Positions 51,215 to 59,544 of a stretch of 64,000 bases of DNA are shown one piece after another; within the stretch, counting starts at the first letter, position 1, and each line of letters starts with the position of its first letter. The DNA is from DATFDN01 sp963767645. Lineage in GTDB: Bacteria; Pseudomonadota; Alphaproteobacteria; Acetobacterales; Acetobacteraceae. The position numbers were made by a program, and so were the translations under genes. The stretch lies in NCBI GenBank assembly GCA_963767645.1, contig CAVYEW010000004.1:124001-188000 (forward strand), given 5' to 3'. The notes beneath the pieces were generated by a model. That model saw nothing but the letters and a program-made list of their open reading frames with translations, ran no database searches and was not told the DNA's origin.

Positions 51215-51664
51215 ATGGCCGACATGGCCGCGCCGGCAGCCCCGACCCTGCACCTCGTCAAGCTCGCCGTGGGCGTGCGAGACCTGCCGCAACTGCGCGC
51301 GCTCCAGGCCGAGCGGGCGCTCCGCGAGCCGCCGCTCCGCCATCGAACCCGCAACATGCCCCGACGCGCAGCCGAGATCGTGGCGGGCGGGTCGATGTAT
51401 TGGGTGATCGGCGGGGCGATGATCGCGCGTCAGCGCATCGTCGAAATCGTGGCGGATCGCTGGGACGACGGAACGCCCTGCGCCGGCCTGATGCTGGAGG
51501 CCACGCTGGTTCCGGTCCGCGGACGGCTGATGAAGCCGTTCCAGGGTTGGCGCTACCTGCCCGATGCGGACGCTCCGGCCGATTCCACGACCGCTGCCGC
51601 TCATGGCGCCTCCGAACTGCCCGCGGCGTTGCGCCATGAGCTGGAGGCGCTCTGCCTTCTGTGA
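51215..51664 (+). CDS. DUF1489 family protein
   Basis: A 149-residue protein of the alphaproteobacterial DUF1489 family (function unknown). Diagnostic pieces are TLHLVKLAVGVRDLPQLRAL, HRTRNMPRRAAEIVAGGSMY, WVIGGAMIARQRIVEIVAD and RGRLMKPFQGWRYLPDADAP. ATG 51215 is used because AAGG lies six bases upstream and it starts right before the conserved TLHLVK. No signal or membrane segment. Divergent from the aap operon. Confidence 0.87.
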   Translation: MADMAAPAAPTLHLVKLAVGVRDLPQLRALQAERALREPPLRHRTRNMPRRAAEIVAGGSMYWVIGGAMIARQRIVEIVADRWDDGTPCAGLMLEATLVPVRGRLMKPFQGWRYLPDADAPADSTTAAAHGASELPAALRHELEALCLL

Positions 51665-51813
51665 CATTGGGGCAACGAGAAGGTTTTTTGCGCCCGCCTC
51701 TCTTGCTCGAATCCGCAACGGATCGGCATAACCGCGCCGGAAGATCGGGCGCAAGCCTTGGTTTTGCCCCGACGACCACCCCGCCATTATCGCTCGACTG
51801 GAGCCCGCCTCGC

Positions 51814-51981
51814 ATGACCACCCGCAAGCTACTGGCTGCGATCGCCTTGATGCTGCCGATCGCCGCCCTCACCCTCTCCCCCGCCTCGGCGCAGTCGAAT
51901 GCACCGAAGCGGCACGCGCATCATGTCCACAAGCACGTCCACCACGTGAGAGCGTCGGCAGCCCAGAAGCCGGCGAGTTGA
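51814..51981 (+). CDS. Small secreted histidine-rich protein
   Basis: A 55-residue protein. A Sec signal spans MTTRKLLAAIALMLPIAALT and ends LSPASAQ, with likely cleavage after SAQ or ASA. The mature peptide of about 27 residues is RHAHHVHKHVHHVRA-like, with seven His in twelve residues, plus Lys/Arg and Ala. Such peptides can bind Cu, Ni or Zn in the periplasm. It follows the DUF1489 gene by about 150 bp and may have its own promoter. No named family; metal binding is inferred from composition. Confidence 0.65.
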   Translation: MTTRKLLAAIALMLPIAALTLSPASAQSNAPKRHAHHVHKHVHHVRASAAQKPAS

Positions 51982-52007
51982 CCTTCCGCTCCTGCCGCGA
52001 AAACACC

Positions 52008-52036
52008 GTCACCCCCGCGAAAGCGGGGGTCCACGC
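52008..52036. repeat. Short palindromic repeat (GTCACCCCCGCG...GGGGGTCC type)
   Basis: CCCCCGCGAAAGCGGGGG forms a near-perfect stem between GTCA and TCCACGC. It has the same layout as the repeat at 38596-38622. It lies between the convergent His-rich protein and aldo/keto reductase genes, where it could end transcription from both sides. Confidence 0.65.
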
Positions 52037-52066
52037 GGCCTGACAGCTTGCCACGACCTGCCCTTC

Positions 52067-52903
52067 TTACAGAATCGCCAATCCCTGCTTGCGCCTCGGC
52101 GGAGGGAACTCCGCGTCGATGGCGGCGAGATCCTCCGGCGTCAACGTGATCCCGCCCGCACCTGCGTTCTCGCGCACATGCTCGGCCGTCGCGGACTTCG
52201 GGATGGAGATGACGTCCGGGTGGCGCAGCCCCCAAGCGATCGCCACCTGGGCCGGCGTTGCATTGTGCCGCTTGGCGACGGACTGCAAGGCTCGGGATCG
52301 CAGCAGCCCGCCCTGGCCGATCGGGGAATAGGCCATCACCGGCAGCTTGCGATCCCGGCACCACGGCAGCAGGTCGAACTCGATTCCCCGCGCGCCCGGA
52401 TGGTACAGCACCTGATCGGCCGAGCAGGAATTTCCCGCCGGCACGCCGTAAAGCTCCCGCATGTCATCGACGTCGAGGTTCGACACGCCCCAGAAGCGTA
52501 TCTTTCCCGCCTCCCTCAGCGCCTCGAACGCTGCCACCGTCTCCGTCAGAGGAAAGCGCCCGCGCCAATGGAGGAGATAAAGATCGATACAGTCGGTACG
52601 CAGCCGCTTGAGGCTGCGGGCGCAGGCGGCGGGAACGCCGCCGGCCGAGGCATTGTGCGGATAGACCTTGCTGACCAGGAACACCTCGTCGCGGCGCCCG
52701 GCGAGCGCCTCGGCCACCACCTCCTCGGCGGCGCCGTCGCCATACATCTCGGCGGTGTCGATCAGGGTCATGCCGAGATCGAGGCCGAGGCGAAGCGCCG
52801 CCGCCTCGGCGCGCGCCGTCCCCTTGCGCTCGCCCATGTGCCACGTCCCCTGGCCAAGCGCCGGGACCAGCGTGCCGTCGGGGAGGCGAACCATGCGGGT
52901 CAT
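52067..52903 (-). CDS. Aldo/keto reductase
   Basis: A 278-residue NADPH-dependent oxidoreductase with the AKR (beta/alpha)8 barrel. The catalytic tetrad is visible: Asp in LIDTAEMYGDG, Tyr in the same segment, Lys in FLVSKVYPHN and His in DLYLLHWRGRF. GKIRFWGVSNLDVDDMREL and AYSPIGQGGLLRS are also typical, and SIPKSATAEHVRENAGA is the cofactor-binding end. ATG 52903 overlaps the stop of the dipeptidase gene (ATGA). Substrate unknown. Confidence 0.88.
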   Translation of the reverse strand: MTRMVRLPDGTLVPALGQGTWHMGERKGTARAEAAALRLGLDLGMTLIDTAEMYGDGAAEEVVAEALAGRRDEVFLVSKVYPHNASAGGVPAACARSLKRLRTDCIDLYLLHWRGRFPLTETVAAFEALREAGKIRFWGVSNLDVDDMRELYGVPAGNSCSADQVLYHPGARGIEFDLLPWCRDRKLPVMAYSPIGQGGLLRSRALQSVAKRHNATPAQVAIAWGLRHPDVISIPKSATAEHVRENAGAGGITLTPEDLAAIDAEFPPPRRKQGLAIL

Positions 52904-53913
52904 GCCGCGAGCGCCTCGGCACGGCGCAGCACGCGCAGGAAGTTGCCGCCCCACAACAGGGCAAGCTCTGCACGCCCGTAGCCGCGGCGCAGCAACTCGG
53001 CGGTGAGGTTGGGGCTCTCGCCCGCGTCGTGCCATCCGGTGAACCCGCCGCCGCCGTCGAAATCCGAGGAGATGCCGACATGCTGCACGCCGATCCGGCG
53101 CACCGCGTACTCGACATGGTCCACGAAGTCGGCGACTCCCACCTGGTCAGGCTTTGCGCCCGGCTTGAGGAAGGCGGAGACCGCCGTGACCTGCACCACC
53201 CCATCCACATCGCGGAGCACGTCGAGCTGCTCGTCGTCGAGATTGCGCGGATGGTCGCACAGGGCACGGATGCAGGAATGGGTGGAGACGATCGGGCTGC
53301 GCGAGCACGCGGCCGCCTGCATCATGGCGGTACGCGAGACGTGCGCGACATCCACCAGCATCCCCAGCCGGTTCATCTCGGCGATGGCCGCCCGCCCCAG
53401 CTCCGAAAGCCCGCCATGCTCGGCCTCGGCATCGCCCAGGTCGGCGCGCGCCTGCGCCGAATCGGCCAGCGCGTTGTGGCCGTTATGGGTGAGCGTCATG
53501 TAGCGCGCGCCGAGCGCCCGGAAACGTGCCAGGCGCGAGAGGTCGGTGCCCATCGCGAAGCCGTTCTCCACCGCCGGCATGATGCTGACGACGCCGTCGC
53601 GCCAGGCCGCCTCGATCTCGTCGGCGGTGGTGGCCAGAACAGTGGTCAGACCGCGCTCGGAACGCGCCATGCCGCGGATCGTCTCGAGCATGGCCAGCAC
53701 CCGCGCCAATACCGCCTCATCGTTTTCGGCGGTGCGCGCGACCTGCGGCACGTAGGCGGCGAAGCAACCGGCGGCGATGCCGCCGCGCAGCATCTTCGGC
53801 AGATCGACCTTGCGGCGGGTTTCGTCGAACGGGTCCGGGCCGCTGGGCCAGGGAATGTCGATATGCGTGTCGATCGCGAGCAGGCTGCGATGAACGTCGA
53901 GGGGGCTGGTCAT
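52900..53913 (-). CDS. Membrane dipeptidase (renal dipeptidase family)
   Basis: A 337-residue zinc dipeptidase of the M19 family. Metal and active-site motifs are AIDTHIDIPWP (His and Asp), VENGFAMGTDLSRL (bridging Glu), LTHNGHNALADSAQ, VDVAHVSRTAMMQAAA and IVSTHSCIRALCDHPRN, ending with HVGISSDFDGGGG. No signal peptide, so it is probably cytosolic in this organism. ATG 53913 is preferred over an upstream TTG that would add 12 residues. It is coupled to the aldo/keto reductase by a four-base overlap. Confidence 0.88.
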   Translation of the reverse strand: MTSPLDVHRSLLAIDTHIDIPWPSGPDPFDETRRKVDLPKMLRGGIAAGCFAAYVPQVARTAENDEAVLARVLAMLETIRGMARSERGLTTVLATTADEIEAAWRDGVVSIMPAVENGFAMGTDLSRLARFRALGARYMTLTHNGHNALADSAQARADLGDAEAEHGGLSELGRAAIAEMNRLGMLVDVAHVSRTAMMQAAACSRSPIVSTHSCIRALCDHPRNLDDEQLDVLRDVDGVVQVTAVSAFLKPGAKPDQVGVADFVDHVEYAVRRIGVQHVGISSDFDGGGGFTGWHDAGESPNLTAELLRRGYGRAELALLWGGNFLRVLRRAEALAA

Positions 53914-53956
53914 GATCGGCAGCGTCCCCGGCGGAGCCGGCAGCGTCAAGCTCCGG

Positions 53957-54724
53957 TCAGGGTCGGGTTGATGCCAAGATGGCGACCGGGTAGGCGTAGC
54001 GCAGCGTCCCGTTATCCGAGCGAACCTCGATGCCCATGCTGTCCCGCTCCGCCTGCGCGGCGAACAGCGCCATGATCCGCTGCTCGTCCCCGGGATTGGG
54101 AAAGGAGCGGGCCAGCAGGCTGCCGACGTCGCTGCGCAGCGCGTAGAACGTCGCCTCCGGCGCCGGCAGGCCGGCGGCGGGAAACAGCGCCTTCAGCTCC
54201 GTCAGGCTCAGGCTGCGGACATGCGAGGGATCGCGCAGCATCTCCAGCCGGTTCCAGGCGGCCGCCTTCTCCTGGTCCTCGGAGGCGTACATGTCGATCA
54301 CCACGACGCGCCCGCCGGGCCGGCAGACCCGTGCCATCTCGCGCACCGCGCCCAGCGGGTCGGTCAGGTGGTGGAGCGAGAAGCGGGTGACGACGATGCC
54401 GAACGCGGCATCGGGCCAGGGGAGCGCGCGGATATCGCCCTCCCGCCAGGTGACGTTGACAACGCCTTTCTCCGCCGCCAGGGCGCGGGCGCGCTCCAGC
54501 ATCGCCGGGGTGAGATCGATGCCCGTGGCGTGCCGGACATGTGGGGCCAAGGCACAGACGATCAGCCCGCCGCCGCAGGCAAGGTCGAGCACGGTGTCGT
54601 CCGGCTGTGGTCGGGCCGCGGCGACGATCATCCGCAGCGCCTGTTCGTCGGAGATAGCGGGCGCGGTGCTGAACGGCGCCGCCTGACGGGTAAACTGCTC
54701 CAGGATGAGGCTGTCGCGGCTCAT
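53957..54724 (-). CDS. Class I SAM-dependent methyltransferase
   Basis: A 255-residue methyltransferase of the UbiE/COQ5-like group. The SAM-binding motifs are VLDLACGGGLIVCALAP (motif I), ATGIDLTPAMLERARALA (post I), GDIRALPWPDAAFGIVVTRF (motif II) and HHLTDPLGAVREMARVCRPG with VVVIDMYASED. The substrate cannot be inferred; small-molecule methylation is typical for this shape. It lies 43 bp upstream of the dipeptidase on the same strand. Confidence 0.86.
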   Translation of the reverse strand: MSRDSLILEQFTRQAAPFSTAPAISDEQALRMIVAAARPQPDDTVLDLACGGGLIVCALAPHVRHATGIDLTPAMLERARALAAEKGVVNVTWREGDIRALPWPDAAFGIVVTRFSLHHLTDPLGAVREMARVCRPGGRVVVIDMYASEDQEKAAAWNRLEMLRDPSHVRSLSLTELKALFPAAGLPAPEATFYALRSDVGSLLARSFPNPGDEQRIMALFAAQAERDSMGIEVRSDNGTLRYAYPVAILASTRP

Positions 54725-54790
54725 GCCCGCTCCTTACGCTCATTCAAGCATCGCACCCGCCTGGCCCGCCGGCCAAACATTGGGCTCGCC

Positions 54791-55015
54791 TCAGCTGCGA
54801 TAGTCGTACGGTTCCTCGGGCCCGATGCGCTGGCCGGCGGAGCGGCGCAGGTCGCAAATCGCGGCGAAGATCGCCTGCCACCGATCGAGGCCGGCGGCAT
54901 TGCCCTGCAACCGCATCTCCTGGACGCGTTCCAGCGCGATCGCCTGGGCCCGCAGGCCATGACGCTTGATGAGCATGCGCGCCGTTTCCTTGGTGTCGTG
55001 TTGCAGAACGGGCAT
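54791..55015 (-). CDS. Conserved small protein
   Basis: A 74-residue helical protein: KRHGLRAQAIALERVQEMRL, then GNAAGLDRWQAIFAAICDLR, ending PEEPYDYRS. The pattern (a lone His near KRHG, a WQAI segment) resembles short alphaproteobacterial proteins of the DUF6961 type; I hold that match loosely. AGGGAG precedes ATG 55015. A 15-bp near-palindrome GGTGCGAGTCGCACC (55068-55082) lies about 50 bp upstream and may be an operator. Confidence 0.6.
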   Translation of the reverse strand: MPVLQHDTKETARMLIKRHGLRAQAIALERVQEMRLQGNAAGLDRWQAIFAAICDLRRSAGQRIGPEEPYDYRS

Positions 55016-55131
55016 GGCTCTGCTCCCTGGCAGTTCCGGGAATCGGATATGTGCGGCGGCGCCTGGGGGTGCGAGTCGCACCGGCGTGACCGGGCTCACA
55101 TTCAAGTTAACCCGTGACAGTACCGACATCG

Positions 55132-55836
55132 TTATGGGCGCGTGCGGCCGGCTTCGTATCGCGCCCGTGTCTCGGCGTTCGGCGGATAGAGGCCGGGCAG
55201 CCGGGAGCCGCGGTCCACCTCCTGCATGATCCAAGCCTCCAGCCGCTCCTGCTCCTGGCCTTCCTTGGCGACCTCGGCAACGAAGGCCTGTGGGATCACC
55301 ACCGCACCGTCGGCGTCGGCCACGATCACGTCGTCCGGAAACACGGCGATCCCGCCGCAGCCGATCGGCTCCTGCCAGTTGACAAACGTCAGCGCCGCCA
55401 CCGAGGGCGGGGCGGCGGCGCCGGCGCACCAGACTGGCAGATTGGTGGCAAGGACGCCCGCCAGGTCGCGCACCGCCCCGTCCGTCACCAGCGCCGTGAC
55501 GCCGCGACGCTGCATCCGCCCGCACAGGATATCGCCGAAGATGCCGGAATCGGCGACGCCCATCGCATCGACGACGGCGATGCAGCCCTCCGTCATGTCC
55601 TCGATCGCGGCACGGGTGGAGCGGGGCGAGGACCAGGACTCCGGCGTCGCGAGGTCTTCGCGAGCGGGTATGAAGCGCATGGTGAACGCCTGCCCGACCA
55701 GACGCGGCTGGTCGGCGCGGAGCGGGCGCGTGCCGCGCATCCAGACATTGCGCAGGCCCTTCTTCAGCAGGACCGTCGTGACCGTGGCGGTGGACACGCC
55801 GCGTAGGATATCGCGCGTGCTGGCATCAAGCGTCAT
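55132..55836 (-). CDS. RraA-family protein (4-hydroxy-4-methyl-2-oxoglutarate aldolase-like)
   Basis: A 234-residue RraA-like protein. The fold is used by ribonuclease-activity regulators and by HMG/CHA aldolases. The metal and substrate region is VVDAMGVADSGIFGDILCGR followed by GVTALVTDGAVRDLAGVLAT, containing the GDxxx-RD pattern of the aldolase branch, and GGIAVFPDDVIVADADGAVV closes the core. GGAGG lies six bases before ATG 55836, inside the end of the aminopeptidase gene (11 bp overlap). It is more likely an aldolase or decarboxylase than an RNase regulator. Confidence 0.83.
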   Translation of the reverse strand: MTLDASTRDILRGVSTATVTTVLLKKGLRNVWMRGTRPLRADQPRLVGQAFTMRFIPAREDLATPESWSSPRSTRAAIEDMTEGCIAVVDAMGVADSGIFGDILCGRMQRRGVTALVTDGAVRDLAGVLATNLPVWCAGAAAPPSVAALTFVNWQEPIGCGGIAVFPDDVIVADADGAVVIPQAFVAEVAKEGQEQERLEAWIMQEVDRGSRLPGLYPPNAETRARYEAGRTRP

Positions 55837-57661
55837 GCGCTGCCTCCGGTGAGGATGGAGCGGAATGCTCCCCTGCGCGCGGCTGTAGCGGCGCACAGGC
55901 GGCATCAAGCCAAAGCCGGGTCGCGGTGTCGAGCCCCGGCCCGACCTCGGCGGCAACGCGGGCGTGGTATGCGTCGAGCCAGGCGCGCTCTGCGGGATCG
56001 AGCAACTCGGGATCGATCAGCTTGCGGTCGAAAGGCGCCAAGGTCAGCGTCTCGAACCGCAGGAAGGGCTTGGCCGCGCGGGGCAGGTCGGCCGGCTGGA
56101 CCAGCAGCAGGTTTTCGAGGCGGATACCGTAGGCGCCGGGAAGGTAGAACCCAGGCTCGTTTGACAGGATCATGCCCGGCGCGATCGGCACCGGGCGGGC
56201 GAGGCGCGACAAGCTGACCGGCCCTTCATGGACCGAGAGATAGCTGCCCACGCCGTGCCCGGTCCCATGATCATAGTCGAGCCCGACCTGCCACAGCGCG
56301 CGCCGGGCGAAAGCGTCGAGATGCGCGCCGCCGACACCCTGGGGGAAGACCAGGGTGGCAATGGCGATATGGCCCTTCAGCACGCGGGTCGCGCGGGCGC
56401 GAAGCTCGGCCGGAGGCGTATCGGGACCAGTCCAGACGGTGCGGGTCACATCGGTGGTGCCGTCGGGGTACTGCGCACCCGAATCGATCAGGTAGACCTC
56501 GTCGGGACGGATCGGCCGGTCTGACTCGGGCGTGACCCGGTAGTGGATCACCGCGCCATGCTCGCCGGCGCCGGAAATCGCGGGAAAGCTCTCGCCCCGG
56601 AACCCCTCCCCTTCGGCCCGCAGTGTAAGCAGCCGCTCGGCGGCGGACATCTCGGTTTCGGCGCCGAACGGTGCCGCCTGCGCCAGCCAGTGCAGGAAAC
56701 GGCACAGCGCCACGGCGTCGCGCGCGTGCGCAGCCCGCGCGCCTTGCTGTTCCACCGCGTTCTTGCACGCCTTCGGAACGAGGCAGGGATCGGGACCGGA
56801 AACGGCCTCGGCGCCGGCCGCCCGCACCTGTTGCGCGAACCAGACCGGGGAACCGCCCGGATCGACGCGCACCCGTCCGTGAAGGCGAGCAATACTGGAA
56901 GCCAGAGCTTCCGGGGAGGCGATCATCACGGAATTGCCGAGCCAGGCGCGAACCTCATTGTCGAGCTTGGCGGGATCGACGAACAGCTCTGCGCGCGCAT
57001 CGTCGTGCAGGATGGCGAAACCGAGCGCGAACGGCGTGAACGGCACGTCGCCGCCGCGGATGTTCAGCAGCCAGGCGATCGAGGCCGGGTCAGTCAGGAT
57101 CGCCGCGTCCTGGCGTGCGCCACGCAACTGGGCGGCGATCTCCGCGCGCTTCTCCGCCGCATCCCGGCCGGCGAGGTGGAGCGGATGCACCCGTGCCTTC
57201 GCGCGGGGCGGGGCGGGCCGGTCGGTCCAGGCCGCGTCGAGCGGATTGCGGGCCACCGGCTCCATCCTCAGCCCCGCCTCAGTGTAGCGGCCGAGCGCCT
57301 CCTCGCTCAGCAGCATCGGATCGTAGCCGATCAGCGCGCCGGCCGGAGCGTGGCTGGCGAGCCAGGCCGGCGGCGGATCCTCGGTGATGTGCCGCCGCTC
57401 CCATAACGCTCCGTCGGTCTGCTGCTCCAGCTGAAGGACATACCGGCCGTCGGTGAACACGGCGGCGCGGTCGGCCAGCACGCCGGCGAGGCCAGCGCTG
57501 CCGGTGAAGCCGGTGAGCCAGGCCAGGCGCTCGGCGGAGGGGGGCACGTACTCGCCCAGATGCTCGTCCGCGCGCGGCACGATGAAGCCTTGCAAGCCTT
57601 GCCGCGACATCTCCGCCCGCAGCGCCGCGAGACGTTGGGCGGGAGAGCCTGCGCTGCTCAT
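55826..57661 (-). CDS. Xaa-Pro aminopeptidase (M24B, aminopeptidase P family)
   Basis: A 611-residue metallopeptidase that removes N-terminal residues before proline. It has two N-terminal creatinase-like domains (LQGFIVPRADEHLGEYVPPS and SIAWLLNIRGGDVPFTPFAL) and a pita-bread catalytic domain. Metal ligands are visible as Asp in LIDSGAQYPDGTTDVTRT, His in DHGTGHGVGSYLSVHEGP, and Glu in LSNEPGFYLPG and IRLENLLLV. The size and C-terminal extension match the long eukaryote-like APP1 branch. It overlaps the RraA-like gene by 11 bp and probably forms an operon with it. Confidence 0.9.
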   Translation of the reverse strand: MSSAGSPAQRLAALRAEMSRQGLQGFIVPRADEHLGEYVPPSAERLAWLTGFTGSAGLAGVLADRAAVFTDGRYVLQLEQQTDGALWERRHITEDPPPAWLASHAPAGALIGYDPMLLSEEALGRYTEAGLRMEPVARNPLDAAWTDRPAPPRAKARVHPLHLAGRDAAEKRAEIAAQLRGARQDAAILTDPASIAWLLNIRGGDVPFTPFALGFAILHDDARAELFVDPAKLDNEVRAWLGNSVMIASPEALASSIARLHGRVRVDPGGSPVWFAQQVRAAGAEAVSGPDPCLVPKACKNAVEQQGARAAHARDAVALCRFLHWLAQAAPFGAETEMSAAERLLTLRAEGEGFRGESFPAISGAGEHGAVIHYRVTPESDRPIRPDEVYLIDSGAQYPDGTTDVTRTVWTGPDTPPAELRARATRVLKGHIAIATLVFPQGVGGAHLDAFARRALWQVGLDYDHGTGHGVGSYLSVHEGPVSLSRLARPVPIAPGMILSNEPGFYLPGAYGIRLENLLLVQPADLPRAAKPFLRFETLTLAPFDRKLIDPELLDPAERAWLDAYHARVAAEVGPGLDTATRLWLDAACAPLQPRAGEHSAPSSPEAAHDA

Positions 57662-57748
57662 GGCCCCTTCGCCCTCTGTGTCGCTGAGGTCACATCTACG
57701 GCAACCGATATGTCACACTCGCATGGCGGATAGTGCAAAGAGGCACTG

Positions 57749-57778
57749 ACGCAACAGCGAATCATTCCCATGTTGCGT
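57749..57778. promoter_or_regulatory. Inverted repeat upstream of the DUF1127 gene
   Basis: ACGCAACA (57749-57756) and TGTTGCGT (57771-57778) are perfect 8-bp arms with a 14-base spacer, in the divergent gap between the aminopeptidase and the DUF1127 gene. The spacing suits a dimeric regulator. No matching regulator gene is nearby. Confidence 0.4.
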
Positions 57779-57856
57779 TGCAGCGTACTCCAGGGACGCG
57801 GTGCCATGCGGACATCGCGCCGGACCTGGAGGGCCAAGTGGTGGGGGATAACACCC

Positions 57857-58156
57857 ATGAGCGTTCAAACTTCCAAACAGGCGATGGCTTTCCAGCTTCC
57901 GGAAATGCAGTCCTATCACAGCACCTGGGATGATGCCGACTACGAGCCTGTCCTGCCGCCTCGCCGGCGGGGCTGGGCGGACCGGCTGGCTTCTCTCCGG
58001 CGAGCCCTGAGAACCTTGTCGCACCGCTTGAGCGTGCGCCAGGAGCTGTACTCCATGACGGACCGCGAACTCGCCGATATCGGCCTCAACCGTTACGACG
58101 TGGGGCGGGTCTTCGATCCGGAGTTCGCACGCGAGTACAGCTCGCGCGGGCTCTGA
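57857..58156 (+). CDS. DUF1127 domain protein
   Basis: A 99-residue protein. The first 50 residues are polar and variable (YHSTWDDADYEPVLPPRRRG). The C-terminal half is the Arg-rich DUF1127 domain: LSVRQELYSMTDRELADIGL and NRYDVGRVFDPEF. In alphaproteobacteria such proteins are small RNA- or stress-associated factors, some of which act in phosphate or sRNA regulation. The start at 57857 is the best of several; GGGGGA lies upstream. A long GC hairpin follows the gene. Confidence 0.82.
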   Translation: MSVQTSKQAMAFQLPEMQSYHSTWDDADYEPVLPPRRRGWADRLASLRRALRTLSHRLSVRQELYSMTDRELADIGLNRYDVGRVFDPEFAREYSSRGL

Positions 58157-58163
58157 GCTTTCT

Positions 58164-58191
58164 GCCGCCGGCCGGTACGCCGGCCGGCGGC
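58164..58191. terminator. Long GC stem-loop between convergent genes
   Basis: GCCGCCGGCCGG and CCGGCCGGCGGC are perfect 12-bp arms around TACG. It lies eight bases after the DUF1127 stop and seven bases before the end of the SDR gene on the other strand. No T-tract on either side, so it may act as a bidirectional block or mRNA-end protection. Confidence 0.55.
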
Positions 58192-58198
58192 AAGCAGG

Positions 58199-58981
58199 TC
58201 AGTCCTCCGCGGCGACCGTCCCCGCTGTGGTGCCGCCGTCGATGACGAGGGTCTGCCCGGTGAGGAAGCTACCAGCCCTGGCGGCAAGGAACACCGCCGC
58301 GCCGGCGATCTCGTCGGGTTCGCCGATGCGCTGCAGCGGGGTGCCCTTGGTGCGCTTGCGGTAGAGCTCAGGGTCTTCCCACAGGGCGCGCGCGAAGTCG
58401 GTGCGGACCAGGCCCGGGGCGATGGCGTTGGCGCGGACATTGCGCGGCCCCCATTCGACCGCGATGTTGCGCGCGAGCTGCATGTCGGCGGCCTTGGAGA
58501 TGGCATAGAGCCCGAGATGGGCGGAGCCGCGCAGCCCGCCGATCGAGGAGATGATGATCACCGATCCGCCGCCGCGCTCGGCCATCCCGGGCAGCACCAT
58601 GTTGCACAACCAGAAATTGCTGCGCACGTTGGCGCCCATCACCCGCTCATAGACCTCGTCGGAGGCGCCGGAAGCGGGACCGAGATAGGGATTGACCGCG
58701 GCATTGCAGACCAGGATGTCGATGCCGCCCCACAGCGCGACGGTCTGATCGACCAGTTTCTGCAGCTCCTCCTTGCGCGCGATATGACAGGGAACGACAG
58801 CGGCCTCGCCGCCCCGGTCGCGGATGCCGCGCGCCACCTGCTCGCACATATCGGCCTTGCGGCTGGAAACGACGACCTTGGCGCCGTGCTCGGCCATGCG
58901 CTCGGCGATGGCACGGCCGATCCCCTTGGACGAACCGGTGATGACGGCTATCTTGCCGGTGAGATCGAACAGCGGCGGCAT
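58199..58981 (-). CDS. SDR-family oxidoreductase
   Basis: A 260-residue short-chain dehydrogenase. Cofactor motif: VITGSSKGIGRAIAERMAEH (TGxxxGIG). Then VVSSRKADMCEQVARGI (an Arg after the second strand favours NADP), LVCNAAVNPYLGPASG, and the catalytic Ser in IIISSIGGLRGSAHLG with YAISK (Tyr-xxx-Lys). The C-terminus LTGQTLVIDGGTTAGTV is standard. GGAGG precedes ATG 58981. It lies 53 bp downstream of a thioesterase gene, hinting at acyl-CoA or 3-hydroxyacyl metabolism. Confidence 0.9.
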   Translation of the reverse strand: MPPLFDLTGKIAVITGSSKGIGRAIAERMAEHGAKVVVSSRKADMCEQVARGIRDRGGEAAVVPCHIARKEELQKLVDQTVALWGGIDILVCNAAVNPYLGPASGASDEVYERVMGANVRSNFWLCNMVLPGMAERGGGSVIIISSIGGLRGSAHLGLYAISKAADMQLARNIAVEWGPRNVRANAIAPGLVRTDFARALWEDPELYRKRTKGTPLQRIGEPDEIAGAAVFLAARAGSFLTGQTLVIDGGTTAGTVAAED

Positions 58982-59034
58982 AGGTTTCCCTCCCCCTTGG
59001 GCTGCCGGTATCGTCGCGGAGGCCGGGTCGGCAA

Positions 59035-59499
59035 TCAAGGCATCGCGATGCGCCGGCCGGCGGCAGCGGGAATTGGCAGCATGGCGTCGGCACGGACCGC
59101 CGCCTGCAGCACCGCTTGCCGATCGGCCGGCCAAGGCGCGACGCGGCGGGTCGCCATGTCGATATGCAAGCACATCTGCTCGTGCGTCGCCGACACCTCG
59201 CCGCTGACCCGTTCCACCATCTCCTGGAACAGATGCAGGCGCTTGGCGTCGGTGGCGAGAACGCGCGTGGTCACGCGCACCGGGTCGCCCTCATGCACCT
59301 CACGACGATACAATGTGTGTGTCTCCGCGGCGAAGGAGGAGTTGCCGGTTCGCCTGCGGTAGTCGGTGCCGATGTCCAACGCCTCGAACGCCACGTCGAG
59401 GGCACGGTCGAACACCACGATGTAGTAGGCGAGGTTCATGTGACCGTTGGAGTCGATCCATTCCGGCCGGATGATGTCATCGTGCGGCGGCAGGTGCAT
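59035..59499 (-). CDS. Acyl-CoA thioesterase, 4HBT/hotdog family
   Basis: A 154-residue hotdog-fold thioesterase. The start HDDIIRPEWIDSNGHMNLAY includes the active-site Asp and the DxNGHxN helix typical of the 4-hydroxybenzoyl-CoA thioesterase group. AETHTLYRREVHEGDPVRVT and LHLFQEMVERVSGEVSATHE follow. The last third resembles the thioesterase linked to carnitine dehydrogenase. ATG 59499 gives the conserved N-terminus; an earlier start in frame would add 12 residues. Confidence 0.85.
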   Translation of the reverse strand: MHLPPHDDIIRPEWIDSNGHMNLAYYIVVFDRALDVAFEALDIGTDYRRRTGNSSFAAETHTLYRREVHEGDPVRVTTRVLATDAKRLHLFQEMVERVSGEVSATHEQMCLHIDMATRRVAPWPADRQAVLQAAVRADAMLPIPAAAGRRIAMP

Positions 59500-59544
59500 G
59501 GGCGCGCAGCTACCGGGCCGCTTCGGCCCGGTCAAGCAGCGGCT

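Noticed and set aside
58164..58191. The 12-bp stem-loop as a classical Rho-independent terminator
   Set aside because: No T-run follows on either strand, so I list it as a GC hairpin with only moderate confidence as a terminator.
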